A DNA stretch of 38,735 bases, from the NCBI GenBank assembly GCA_946803715.1, contig CAMPET010000066.1, positions 38,045 to 76,779 on the forward strand, given 5' to 3'. The stretch is from Beroe ovata (lineage: Eukaryota; Ctenophora; Nuda; Beroida; Beroidae). Every line of letters starts with the position of its first letter. The first letter of the stretch is position 1. This document shows positions 1-11,958 of this stretch, piece after piece. The notes beneath the pieces were generated by a model. That model searched no databases. It saw only the letters and a list, made by a program, of their open reading frames with translations, and had not been told where the DNA came from. Position numbers and translations under genes: made by a program.

Positions 1-184
1 GTGTCTGTGTGTCTGTGTAGATTTGTGTGAGTGTATATGTGTGTGTGTTTTGTGTGTGTCTTGTGTGTGTGTCTTTGACCTGTGTGTGTGTCTGTGTGTC
101 TGTGTGTGTGTGTGTCTGTGTGTGTGTGTCTGTGTGTGTGTGTGTGTGTGTGTGTACTATGTGTGTTTGTGTGTGTGTGTCTAA
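1..184. repeat. Degenerate TG-rich microsatellite
   Basis: This is an almost uninterrupted run of TG/TGTC dinucleotides with occasional substitutions. It ends about 45 bases before the first recognisable exon and probably lies in an intron of the Ras-association gene. Open frames through it encode only Cys/Val repeats and are not credible as protein. Confidence 0.9.
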
Positions 185-230
185 TGTCTGTTTTACTGTG
201 TACGGAATGTGTGTATTGTACTCTCCTCAG

Positions 231-3200
231 ATCCGATGAGCAGAATCTGATCCGTATCTGGGCAGATCAGATAGACGGAGGGGTAGAGGGTTACAAGGGA
301 TTCCTCATATCTCGTGACACCACTGCACGGGAACTGCTCGCCACAGTCCATGCTAAACTAACCCTCCCCGGCACGGACAAGGACTTCTTCCTGTGTGCCA
401 ACTTCTTCGAAACTTCCAGTAAACACCCCCACTCACATCCACACACACACACACACACACACACAAACTTCTCGCCACACTTTTTAGTCTTAATCCGACC
501 ATTCCCCGAGCCCTGTTCCTCAAAACTCCTCCATTAAAAAGCTCCTGATGATCTCTTTCAGTTCCAGACCGACCCCTACTCGACACTGACCGTCCCTTGT
601 TTCTACACCAAGAGTGGGACACCTGTGAGAACTACCGGTTTGAAGTGAGACAGAAACCAAAAGCTATCATGCTGGTGAGATGATGACTTTGTAATTGTAA
701 GATTCGTCGTCTCGAAAATGAGGAATCTATCGTTGCTTGATCCGAGACAATCATATCTATTATCGTCAGGTATTCGGTGACGAAGCTCTGCAGTACTCAA
801 GGAACGCGCCGTTTGGGCGTGGAGCTGTCGAGGTGTCAGAGGACGCATCCACTGGGCGCATCATATCGGAACTGGTTAACAAGTACCAGCTGGATCCGTG
901 CCAGAGATACCATCTCATGGAGAGGAGACCTCACTTTGGTTAGCACGGGAATTGATTTCGTGCAAAATTCTTATTCGGCATCTCTTCCAAATCATGATCT
1001 ATCTCATGACAACCCATGAATCCATGTTGAAAACCTGGAACAAATAACCCCAGACCGAATTCTGAAGAGTTCAGACTGTCCTGTTCTACTGCAACGTAGA
1101 TGGGTCCCCTTCGAGGATGTGAAGTTTGTCATAGGACTCTCCCCCTCCACACCAGATGTAGGAATACTTGTTTTGCCACCTCACATTGATTCTGAAACTA
1201 ATCATGATATTAGTAGTAAATCCGATTACCAATGATGTTCCCGTTCAGTTGTTCGGCCAGCTATCAACGTCAAGTCACACACAGATCACCAATTCTGTGT
1301 CCAGCTCCGGAGTACAGACATCTCACAGCATGCGTGAGTCAAATATAGTCAATCTATCGTCACAAGCTCGTCTCTAGTTGCGAATCTGTAACAAGATGAG
1401 TCGGTGACGAGTATAACACACTGTGACGAGTACCTATAACACACTGTGACGAGTACGCACTTTAACGAGTATGGATTGTGACGAGTATTTGGTTCTTATT
1501 TCCATTTGTCTCTCCCCAGACTCTCTGGCATCATCCCACGGTTCACGCGTGAGTGTGGATGCCGAGGATAATACCGTGTTTGGAGACACAGACTGTGATG
1601 AGGAGGACAGCTACCAGCCGATGGACCCTGACAACGTCTCCATAGGGTATAACGATACGATATGATCATCAGATTCAACTGTAATATTGTAGATCAAAGC
1701 CAGAATGGTTTTCTTGGAGGTTGAGAGCAGCGATGATCGAACTATGATAAAACCAGTCAAGAATCGCTATCATCAAGACACGTTTTGCCCTTCTTCTAGT
1801 CCCATGAAACCATTCTCCAATCATCCCCCTGAACTGATTTTCTAGATTATTGTTGGGCTTGGTTCCCAGATCTGATCCACTGCTCTTCTCAGGTCTATAG
1901 AGCGAGCACTGAACCTCATGTCCCCTGAGATAGACAAACCAATACTGGACAACACTGACGACCCTGTGGTTCTGGAGAAGCAGCAGGATATCTCCTCTGG
2001 GTTTGATGCCATGCACAACTGTTGGATGGGAGCTCAGGGGGAAAAGCGTGAGGATAACACGGACTCGAGTGAGTTTGCAGAATTGAATCCTCATTACGAT
2101 CCTCACACGTGGAATTATAATACCATATCCTCCTCATTCTCACACGACCTCATTTTGGGTACTCATGATCCGTGATCCCATACATTATTAACAACGCATC
2201 TATTTCAGTGGTGGGGGATAGTTCAGCTCGTTCAGACACTCTCAGTTGTCTAGAGGAATCCCTGTACAACGACCTCGTCAGCTACAACAACCCACCAGAA
2301 CCCCACCAATCCCACCCTACTGTCGACCCCGCCCTGACGGGGCAAACCATCCCACTACAACCCGAGAACGCCACAACCCCTGGTACGGAGAGGGATGGGG
2401 ATGCGACCCCTACCCCCCGCTCTCTCCACCTCAGTTCGGAGTCATGTCGGGTGAGTTTCGGGACGTCGTGTTGTTCTAGTGACACTAGTGATGACCAGCT
2501 GTTGTACATGACAGCAAAGAGTGACATGCTACATGAGAGTTGTTGCTCAGATAGCGGGGTGAATGTCAGTGAGAGTAGCAGCAGCTACCGGCCAGCCGAT
2601 CACCATGGTGATGAAGAGGAGAATGGTGAGGAGGAGGAGAGTGGTGAGGAAGAGGAGAGTGGTGAGGAAGAGGTTATCATTCCTGTGTTCCGGGTGGTTT
2701 CACCCACCACCACAGAGTCGTGCTCAGAATGTGTATCCGGTGTTAGCACACCGAGAAAACTGTCAGTCGTGACGAGTCATCTGCATGACATGAGTTGGGA
2801 CAACTTCGACCTTGAGCGGGAGAACTTTGCTTCCAATGATGAGTACGAGGAGTACCTCGACTACATCCGGGCACAGATCTGTCTGAAACAGGCAGGTGGA
2901 GCGGAGATTATCGGCGATATGACGTGTCTATCGGAAACTGACACGTTACAGGTCCCGTCACTCACGGATTCCGATATTGAGGACGTGGTATCGGTACACA
3001 TCGAGACATCTGACAAGGACAACGTGTACACGAGCACAGACAGCAGTTTTCAGACCAATGACAGTGACCAGGGAGTCCCCCTCTCGGAGAGCCTGCCACT
3101 CTCAGAGAGTCTGTCCCTCCTAGCGGAGACTAAACTGCTCTACAGCGCTCTCGAGCAGAAGACCAGCATGCTGGAAGAGAAGTACTTCAGTCCTGAGAAG

Positions 3201-5066
3201 ATGAAGTCAGCTCTGAGAGACCCACTGGGAAGTCTGGTTAAAGAGGATTGTGTACAGACCTCTAACGAGCAACAGGAGCCTGGCTCGACACTTGAACCGC
3301 AAACTGATGCTGCTTCTTGTGCTGATAAAGTGAAGAGACCGCACCTACGAAAAGGATACAGTTTGCCTGACCTCCAACAGAGAGAAGCTGCATTTGACGA
3401 TAATGGTGCTAAGGATGACAGTTGTTTCACATATTCTCTCACTCCCAGAGCACAAGATTCAGAGAATGAAGGGAGAGGTGAGATGAACCACAACTCTGCA
3501 GTCAGTGTGACTGTTGTTGACACAGACGCGGGTGACCAGTATCAGCCCCACCCCAAAGAACCATCAGACGATGTTCCGTTAATCAGGGAATTCCATTCAG
3601 AGACTTTCCTATCTCAGATATCAATTGAGACGGAGGCAAACAGTCGGAGTTCAGTGGGGACCGGATCAACTGCTATTCTCCGAGAGTCGGTCGAGAGACT
3701 GAAGAGTGAAATTGAGGAGATAGTTGATGGTTGTGATGAGAGTTTCTCAACGTCTCTCGACACGGACAAACACAACTTCACAGACTCAACCTATGAAAAC
3801 CTGACTGGGACCAGTCCGCGTGGCAGTATGATGAGTGAGAATCATCCCTCATCCCTGCATTCCAGTGAGTCTAACGCTGTCATTCTCCCCAAATACTCGT
3901 CATCTAGTGACGATGCTGGAGCTGCGAGTCATCCTAAGAAAACCCGACGACCTAGCAAGATTAAGTCGGGAGAGCGAGCTACTATAGGAGTTGATGTGAC
4001 ATATCACTCTGATCTGTCTGACACAGAGGATATCCACTATGTTGAGTGTGATTTGTCCGATTCCTCGTCAAGCAATGGCAACTGTCACGTCATGGATATC
4101 TGTGACATATCTGACGGTTCTGACGACTGCTATCACTACGGGGAAGTCACGCTCCTCGCTGCCCAAGAGGAGCATGGTGATGAACTCAGTTGTATATCAC
4201 TGGATGTCAATGCTCCCCCAGCTCAAGATGGTAGTGATGTGTCTCTGGATTTTCATGCGACTGAGGAATTCTCCAGGAATCTGCTCTCTACAATGCAACC
4301 TCTCAATGAACATTCATCCAGTGTTCATGTCAAGCCGCCTCAGTCGGATGAAAGTGATGCAGAACTGTTTGAAGACTATGGAATAACCGCATCCAATGGC
4401 TCGTCATGCCAGTCAAGTGTGGTCGAGGGACTACTCGAGCTCTACACCAGATCCTCTGATGACACCACTGATGCTCCTCCAGTAGAGGTGTCATCACCAC
4501 CACTCCACATTGACACCACTCTCATCCCCACTCCTGACTCCGATTTTCACTCCTGTAGCCCTGGCTCGGAGCACTACGCGGACGCTCACTCACACAGAAC
4601 ATTCCACACGCCACAGAGTAGCATTGGTTCTGTGTCTGTGATCTCCAGCTATGCTGACTGCAAGCAGCCGTCACACCTCACCCCCTCTCCCGACGATAAA
4701 CCAGACTCCTTGTCGTACGGAGCAGCGTACGACGACACCGACACCTCCGACTCGGAGACATCGGAATCGGACGCGTCGGACACGGAGACACTGACGGGGA
4801 AACACCGGAAACTGTGTCGGAGACTGAAACGACTAGGGGGATGTTTCCAGACGGACAGACAGGGGAATATCATAGATCTGGTGGAGGGGGAGGGTGGGAG
4901 ACCGGGATATGAGATAAAACTACCCTGCATATCAGAGGGGGAAGAGGAGGAGGATACAATATCATCGGAACAGATACACAAGTCCATGCCCCACGTGAGT
5001 TGTGATGATCAGCACGCCCCCTCCCTTCTCTCTCTGTGTGATCACAGTGTGTGTGTGTTGGAATGA
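231..5066 (+). CDS. Tandem Ras-association (RA) domain protein with long acidic Ser-rich tail, 5' partial
   Basis: Eight exons join in frame: 231-418, 562-674, 770-938, 1054-1157, 1249-1333, 1520-1646, 1893-2068 and 2209-5066. All have GT donors and AG acceptors, and together they give about 1,272 visible residues. The first exon is entered in mid-codon, so the true start lies left of the window. Visible residues 1-100 read as an RA domain: IRIWADQ at the start, then SRDTTARELL, then RPLFLHQEW near the end. Residues 101-191 read as a second RA domain: GRIISELVNKYQL, then RILKSSDCPVLLQRRW. RA domains bind Ras/Rap-type GTPases. The last 950 or so residues come from one exon, are rich in Ser, Asp and Glu, include a (E/S)GEEE repeat near 2620-2670, and look disordered. 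Only the short basic stretch around GKHRKLCRRLKRLGGCF near the C terminus looks structured. Afadin and PLC-epsilon also carry two RA domains, but no FHA, PDZ or lipase part is visible here. The family is unassigned. Confidence 0.6.
440..465. repeat. (CA)n microsatellite
   Basis: This is a run of about 13 CA units inside the intron 419-561 of the RA-domain gene. Confidence 0.9.
1405..1487. repeat. Short intronic tandem motif TGACGAGTA
   Basis: TGACGAGTA occurs at 1405, 1424, 1447 and 1479, with a variant (TAACGAGTA) near 1463. Two of the units are separated by an ACACACTG-type spacer. The array lies in the intron 1334-1519 of the RA-domain gene. Spacing is irregular, between 15 and 23 bases. 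Confidence 0.7.
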
Positions 5067-5836
5067 GGAGAATCTGATACAGAGCTATGCGCGTGTCATG
5101 GATGTTGCTGATTGTTTATGTTGACAGTTCTCAATCAACTGTCCATGATTAATACTCCTTTTGTGTTCCTTATAAACGTTAATCGCATGTTTGATAATCA
5201 TCTCAGCCCCCTTTCTGATTCATGAGCTCTGGATATCATTATCTTTCAGTGTCCGACAGCTCTGTGATTATCCGATTTTCATCCATCCTGACTCCCCGTA
5301 GATATAGACCATATCCCCAATCCCTTCCCTGTTTCGTCTCACCTACGGCTCTTTAGCCGGACAGATTATTGTGCATGTCTCATTGTCTCATGTTTCCGAG
5401 CACACATATGTCACAATGCGACAGTGTGGCGCCTGCCACCTGTCATGACTGTCACTGCCACTAGAACCAAAGTCTGTGATTGACACCAACTGCGACAGTG
5501 TGTTGCAGGGATGTTACACTAACAATCCTACCCCCAAACGGATGTATATGATGGAGTGTTTGATCACGTGTATTGTGTATGCACATCTCTGCGTCACACG
5601 TAACATTTATGTAGGAGAGAGCTAATCTCACGGCGAAATTGAATTTAGGGTGGCGGCTGAGGTGGCTTGTCTCAGATGTTGCCATGCTGATGGATAGCTA
5701 TAATTTACCAAATTCTTTTTTACCTGCAAACCTCAGCACCTTGGGTTACACTGCACACACACGCGCGCTCGATCATGGCACTCGACCAAAAGGTTAACTT
5801 GACTTTGTTTCTTTGTTTCTCATTTTAATTGCTATC
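5067..5836. other. Intergenic region, nothing recognised
   Basis: These 770 bases separate the RA-domain gene from the coiled-coil/PDZ gene. They should contain the 3' UTR of the first and the promoter and 5' UTR of the second. I saw no AATAAA, TATA box or credible reading frame. Confidence 0.5.
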
Positions 5837-8501
5837 ATGAGCTCGTCTTCCCGGACAGTAGCCATCCCAGCCACTAAAGCCACCCTGGAAGTGAGGTCCC
5901 CAAAGGGGAAACGTCGACCAATAGATGTCGACATTGTTGTTAAAGTGCCGCCTTCCCCTCAGGCTGACTTGAAGCGGCAGTATAAAAACCTGCTTGCTGA
6001 GATCGAGGAGACGAAACCGAAACTCCGACAGTTGGAGGTCCTTCAGTCAGAGGTTCGTGCGAATTCCAGTTCACTCTTCTTCATGATATATTTTCACGTT
6101 ATCAATGTCTTAATATCGATATTTTTCAGTTGACGTCTATGCAAAAGGCATACCACGACCTGAAGGAGCAAGCACTACGCATGAGCATTGAGCAAGATGC
6201 TCAGAAATCTCAGATTGAGGAAGAGATTCAGAAACTCAAGGTTTCCAATCAAGATCTTATGAAGAAGAACAAGGTAAGTTTAATTTGACTCGAGAAGAAT
6301 TTCATGAATCTCCGCAATCCATTCATGCACTGATTAAGTAAAACTACAAGTGATCATCTAGAAAATATGAGCTGGTTTGGAAGCTTCGCATGTTCCATCC
6401 AGTAATTTGATGTATACGGCGTTCGATCGTAGATACCAAATTTTCACACAATATGACTTATCACTGACACTCAGGACAACAAAGCCGAGGCAGTGGTATC
6501 CACTATCATGGAACTGGAGAAGTTGTACAGTAACAGGATCGCAGCGCTGGAGAAAGCCCTAGAGCAGAAGGATGGAATGGTCAAGGATTTAGAGGAACAG
6601 AATAAGAATATGGTATGAGAGATCACCAACTCTTTTCCTGAACCCTCCTTTGCATTTGATAGCAGCGGGCAAAAACTAGCTACCACAATTCCCCGTATAC
6701 CCCACCGTTCTCACTCCCCCCTTCCCTCAGATGACACAGTTGAATGTCACCCGGCGCCAGTCTGTCCAGTTAGAGACGGCTAACCAGCTCCTACACAAGA
6801 GGAATGAGGTGTTGGCGGTAGAGAAACAGGAGGGTGAGATTAACCCAGCTCTGTTCTTCGATTCGGACGACGAAAGACTCGCCCTACTAGCCAAACAGGT
6901 CAGAGACACGCATGGAGAGGTTGGGCCAGTGGGGTCCACACTGACACAGTCGCACTAGGGTTGGATGAAAGTCATTCGGGAATACTAAGACTGAGATCTC
7001 CCTCATTACCTAATCTGGAGTTTCACACTTTACAAAGTAGGACGAATTTTCACTCGTCCTCTTCCTTAACTCCCCTTCTTTTTCTACCCAGTGCGATGCT
7101 CTACAACAAACCGTGTCCTCACTCGAGAGCACTCTAATGTTGAGGGTCAAGGAGCTCAATGAGACCTACGAGGATCTGGACACTAACCGCTCAGATCTTC
7201 GTGTTGCTGAGGTAAGTGGGTGGGAGGGGAATTTTCTCCTATTTACAATGTTTTTTTTCGAGATCAATTCCATTGTATTTGAAGGACCATCTGTGGCCGT
7301 ATGGCTGGAACTCACTTTCTCCCTTTGATCTCGTGGCATAATACGAAACATCTAGGTAGCTCGCATAGAGGCAGAAGCACAACTGGACGTTAACAAAAGA
7401 GAAGTATCTCGTCTACAGACTGTCAACGAGGATTTTGCTGATGAAATCAAACAGAAGATAGCGGTGAACGGGAAACTAGAACAAGACAACCGGCATTTGA
7501 ACGAGAGTATAGAGTCGCTGCAGCTGGAATATGAGGATAGCAGGGCACGGGTAGCGCGGTTGGAGAATGCACTCCTCGCTCAGGAGAAGGGGTTGGAGGC
7601 AATCAAGAACTCGGAGCAGTCAGCACGAGGAGAGTTGACCAACATAGAGAAGGATTTGGAGGTAGCCAATCAGAAGTTGAGGAAGAGGGATGAAGAGTGT
7701 AGGAAGTTGAAGAAGGAAGTTGATAAGGCTAAGAAGGGAAGCAGCATGTATAACCTTTGTAACGTGCTGAAACCAGGTGAAACTCTGGAGTTAGTATCTG
7801 TGGATCTACCCTCCATCACATCCCAGATCCCCAGAGGGATTGAACTCAAGGAGGGGCAGCACGGTGTCCTCATAGACAGGGTGGAGCCGAACAGTTCCGC
7901 TGGGAAGACACACCGACTCCTACCCGGGGATAGGGTTGTGGAAATCAACCTGAATGACGTGTCTAACGGTGTGTACGAGGTGGTCCGCAAGGAGATGGAG
8001 TCGGTGAGGGCCATGCAGCTGGTGGTAGCTAGAGTGGCGCCAGACGTCAGGGTGGAGAGTAAACTGCGGGCAGACGCGCTCAAGGACCAGATCAAAGCTC
8101 TCGTGATAGATCTGGACAGAACGACTAAGCATTGTCAGGAACTGCAGGGCGAGGCTGCTCAGCTGAAGGATGATTTGGCAGGGGTTAAAGCGAAGCAGAA
8201 GAGTGAGATAAGCTCGAGGGATAACATGAAAATGGCGGAGGAATTACAGAATCTGAAAGCTCTGCTGGCACAGAAAGATCAGTACATGAAGACGCTGGAG
8301 ACGACTGTAAAATCAAAGAATGAGTTGCTGGTGACCTTGGAAATGGACAGTCACCGGACCCCTCGATCCACGCCCAACTCCTCTATCCACCAGTCTAGTT
8401 TTAGTCCTGGGATGAGCAGCTCAATAAGAGAGGTCAGGTCTCCGACATCGTTCAAAGGGAGAGACAGCAAGGAGACGACGGTGGAGGAGATTAACCGGTG
8501 A
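5837..8501 (+). CDS. Coiled-coil protein with a single PDZ-like domain
   Basis: Six exons (5837-6052, 6130-6273, 6475-6612, 6731-6898, 7092-7211, 7356-8501) join with every intron in phase 0 and give 643 residues. The start ATG at 5837 opens a short basic Ser/Lys-rich head. Residues of roughly 50-400 are heptad-rich coiled coil, with many Leu, Glu and Lys and no prolines over long stretches. Residues about 406-489 form a PDZ-like domain: ETLELVSVDLPS, GVLIDRVEPNSSAG, LLPGDRVVEINL and a final MQLVVARV strand. The usual GLGF carboxylate loop is not obvious, with QIPRGIELK in its place. A second coiled coil follows, then a Ser/Pro-rich tail. The likely role is scaffolding, perhaps at the cytoskeleton or cortex, but no specific family could be assigned. 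DLG5-type proteins also join coiled coil to PDZ, but they have more domains. Confidence 0.75.
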
Positions 8502-9193
8502 ACAATGAGGAATCTCAGCGGGGGTGAATCGATCAGGGATACGCGAGAACTTCTTTAGTTTGATTTCGTTTTTAACTTTAAAGTTTATCAATTATAATCT
8601 TGGACCAAGCATGCTTATCCGTATCGTAAACGCGAGGAAAATTTCGTTACAATCACTCAACTATTTGATTTCTGGAATCTATGATATTATCCTCAGATTC
8701 CCCGTTATGATTATCCAATTCAATGTGTAGCAAGCACTCACAAACATATCTATCCGGACACCAATATACCGGTATTTTCACTTCTCACCCATGCTAAATC
8801 CTAGCTCTGGCTATCCTTGGGAACGACATACTAATTCCTTTTCTACATGAACAAGTATACCAAACACTCAGAGTTCTTCCCAAACAGATCATCATAGATA
8901 ATTCCCATCATCTATGAAGAACCCTAGAAGTGGCTGATTTCAGGATATAGAAATTTCAACGTCTGTCATCACTATGACCACGTTGATTGGTCATGCGATG
9001 GTATATTATTGTGTCTCATGTATCCCAATCTTTCAGCCACCCTATATGTGACACAGCTATTGACATTTATATCCCAAGTTATCACGCCTTTTTCCTCAGT
9101 CTAGTGATCCTGGCGTTTGATTCAGTTCTGCTTCGCGTTTTCAAAGATCGCATCTATTATAGGTACCTTTCCATACAACCCCTTTGGCCTTAA

Positions 9194-9234
9194 ATAGGTT
9201 CAGTTATACGGTCCCTTTTCATAGGTTCAGTTAT
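9194..9234. repeat. 14-bp direct repeat
   Basis: ATAGGTTCAGTTAT occurs at 9194-9207 and again at 9221-9234, a period of 27. It is a small local duplication in non-coding DNA. Confidence 0.75.
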
Positions 9235-9965
9235 GATTTCCTACTCAATTAAAACTCTTTCTTTTTAATTCTGCTGTGTTCCTAAACCATATGGATCACA
9301 CATTATGATACCTCGCCAATAAGAGCCATCACAGTATGAACGGTGTCTAGTTCTCTTGATTGGGTGAGATGTACCAGTTGATTGGATTGACTGAGTGACA
9401 CCATCAACCCCATATATACTACATGCTCAGCTCTTGTTAATTGAGGTATGGTGTTTCACTCCAAGTGCTTAGTTAATGGGAAGTATGATTTCCCATTATC
9501 TGATTTTGATGCATGATATCTATGCAGGCGTCCCCAAATTCTTGATACAGCCTGGTCTTGCAGCAGAACCAAGGAAATCACCAGGATATTTCTCACTAGT
9601 GAAAAAGTAGCTGTTACTGATAATCCCCACACACAATATCCGGATCTGAATCTCCCAATGATGCTCAATCTGCCACTTGTTTCACTCCTACCTCATATCC
9701 CTGCTTCCCCGTTATACTAGTGACAGCTGATCACTGACATACTGACGCCATGATCACTTCACCCCACCCTATCCCGACCCTGACTTCATCACCCGGAAAA
9801 CAGGACCATACCTCATCAGTATGACGAGATCAGGGTTATAGTGGGAATTTCCAAGTAAACAGTAGATCACCGAGACTGTCACTGCTAATTCATCCTCAGT
9901 AATAGGTGCTGCTATCATAGACTGAGACTGTTCGCAGGCAGCTTCCTGTCCGTCCCTGGATTTCT

Positions 9966-10017
9966 ACAGATATGCACAATGCTCACAGTCCCGACTATGT
10001 GCATTGTACATATCTGT
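9966..10017. repeat. Inverted repeat, 17-bp arms with 18-base loop
   Basis: ACAGATATGCACAATGC at 9966-9982 pairs with GCATTGTACATATCTGT at 10001-10017, with one mismatch. Transcribed, it would fold into a stable stem-loop. It could be a small-RNA precursor, a remnant of a fold-back element, or chance. Confidence 0.6.
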
Positions 10018-10023
10018 CGCAGC

Positions 10024-10040
10024 TATAAAGTATGACGTCA
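10024..10040 (+). promoter_or_regulatory. TATA-like box next to palindromic CRE
   Basis: TATAAAG at 10024-10030 is followed at 10033-10040 by TGACGTCA, the full palindromic CREB/ATF site. The pair lies about 1.9 kb upstream of the SIX start codon and only 7 bases after the preceding hairpin. It may be a distal promoter or enhancer element. No first exon could be defined. Confidence 0.3.
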
Positions 10041-10544
10041 TGGTTGTGATGTAACAGCTGTGTAAAACAGTTGATTTCCGCGTTGTCATGGGAATGGGAA
10101 ATAGCGAGATTTGGGTGTTTCAATACTTTCGTGCCACCTGAGGAGTTAGTAATTGGGTTCAAATTGAGTTATCCATAATCCATAGTATGGGGAACGACCT
10201 GGATTACTTTGGGCCGTTTCATTTTCATTTTCAATTCAAAATGGGGTTTAAAAGGTTCAGAGTTTTCGAGGTTTAGAATTTTTGATCAACTTCCTTCTAA
10301 GGAAATCTTGAAAGCTCACCAGCATTTCAATATCTATTCAAAGGAGTTCTTCAGCCTGGTGTCAGTGATGATAATTCGCCCGAATCCTGACTATACCGAT
10401 TTCCCACGACTTCTCGCCCGTCACACTCTCTCCCAGTGTGTGTATGTGTTTACATGGGAGTGAATCGCGCGAAACGGACAATGACTTGTCATAATGACCA
10501 TGGCTTGTTACCTTGCCACGCCCCATGTTTGGGAGAGCTCTATG

Positions 10545-10578
10545 CGTGTCTGTGTGTGTGCGTTTGTGTGTGTGTGTC
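10545..10578. repeat. TG-rich microsatellite
   Basis: This is an imperfect run of TG dinucleotides in the non-coding interval upstream of the SIX gene. Confidence 0.85.
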
Positions 10579-11493
10579 AGAATGTGTGAACAACAAACCG
10601 TATATTCCACAATAATCTAATCTCTCTTTCTCTCCACCATAGTGAACCATATCCACACGGTGTGTGTGTGGGAATGTCATGTGATCAGGGAGGGGGTCAC
10701 GTGACACATGTTGGATTATGGATACAAGCTGTTGTCGGTAGAGAGCGGATGTTTGGCGGTGTGACGATCAGTTTGGAATTGGACAAGACCTTTATCAGTT
10801 AGATAGGGTGGGTCTCAAGGCCTGTTCAAGTAAGTAAATCCCAACTTTGCTCTCCGACGCTGGTTTGAAATGTACGTTCAATTTCATTAATGATAATCAT
10901 CAATTATCGATACGGGTGAAGGGGCGTGATGAACAATCGTTGTCACTCATATAGTTGCCACCAAAGTGAACAATAAGCCCCACTCCTAATTACAATTGGG
11001 TTGAAGTAATTGATATTTAATGGGGGCCACACTTTGGCGTAGGCAGGCAATTACTCGATAGGCTGGCTAATTGAGTCATACTGATAGTGATACAGGGGTT
11101 TGTGATCTATAGTAAGAGACACACCCAAACACACCGATTGAGATCGGATGTGGCTCCAATGTGACAGAGATGATATTCATATGTTCACTGAGAATTGTTC
11201 TAATACGGAAACCATGTCAGTGATCGTGAAAAAACATGATGATTTCAATGTTTCGCACGAGATATTTTTAACCGAATTACCCCGTTACACAGGGCTAGAT
11301 GGAATGGAACGTGTTCTCAGACACACAGCTGTCCACAGTTTTCCCATCGCGTTTTCTTCCCCTTGTTTTGATGACTGTTCCCAGTCACGGCAACAGCAGT
11401 GTGGTCCCAGAACCCGCTCTCTCCCTCCGTGGGCAGGTGCGTGTAGCGTCCGTGTTTACCATAGAGCAGACTCACTGGAACTGTAACCAGTAT

Positions 11494-11520
11494 CACACAC
11501 ACACACACACACAAACACAC
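11494..11520. repeat. CA-rich microsatellite
   Basis: This is a run of CA dinucleotides with one extra A, about 440 bases upstream of the SIX start codon. Confidence 0.85.
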
Positions 11521-11777
11521 TTTTTCCCACACGGGAATGAATTGTTGTTCTTCACCTCAGGAGGTTTACATTCCCGCAGGAATTCCCACGCGACAAGCGA
11601 CAACATTTCCAAAACAATATGGGAAACTCTCACACCCCCAGCTATTTGAATGTTCGTGTTTTCACCCAAATTATTATTCCGATGCGATCTAACCTGACAC
11701 CTGAAACTACCCGCATTTTTGTGAAAAATTATCAGACACGGGGTTCAGTCAGTTCACTTTGTGTGTGAGAGAGAAAT

Positions 11778-11899
11778 CACGTGCCGATCGCTCGTCACGG
11801 GAATTTGATCACGTGTCGCAACCAGCGGTAATCAGTTTATAAACATTAGCCATCAGGGCGTCAAGCTCTCTCTCTCATCCCCACATTGACGTGACGTCA
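11778..11899 (+). promoter_or_regulatory. Probable proximal promoter of the SIX gene
   Basis: Two CACGTG E-boxes (11778-11783 and 11810-11815) precede a TATA-like TTTATAAA at 11836-11843. A palindromic TGACGTCA follows at 11892-11899, about 60 bases before the ATG. The spacing would allow transcription to start near 11866 and leave a 5' UTR of about 90 bases. The motifs are read directly; the promoter function is inferred. Confidence 0.45.
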
Positions 11900-11958
11900 G
11901 CTGATCATTCTACTACCTGCTTGAGTTGATTTGTGCGATATACACCGTGTGTGCCGTG

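Larger units (their letters stand above)
8502..11777. other. Large non-coding interval upstream of the SIX gene
   Basis: About 3.3 kb hold no credible coding exon on either strand. This is by far the longest gene-free stretch in an otherwise tightly packed window. It begins with the 3' UTR of the coiled-coil/PDZ gene and otherwise probably carries control DNA for the SIX gene, since developmental genes often keep long flanks. The individual repeats and hairpin inside it are listed separately. Confidence 0.5.

Noticed and set aside
27-239. Open frame through the TG repeat at the left edge
   Set aside because: Its Cys/Val dipeptide product is what any TG repeat gives; there is no domain and no usable splice site.
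353-622. Minus-strand frames opposite the RA-domain gene and others through the window
   Set aside because: They mirror the codon bias of real exons on the opposite strand or are low-complexity; none shows a domain.
2172-2208. Upstream extension of the large acidic exon to a GTG at 2172
   Set aside because: It lies before the acceptor TATTTCAG ending at 2208; the preceding exon ending at 2068 joins in frame at 2209 instead.
10209-10463. 84-codon frame upstream of the SIX gene
   Set aside because: It overlaps repeat-like AT-rich DNA, has no recognisable domain, and its composition is unlike the real exons here.
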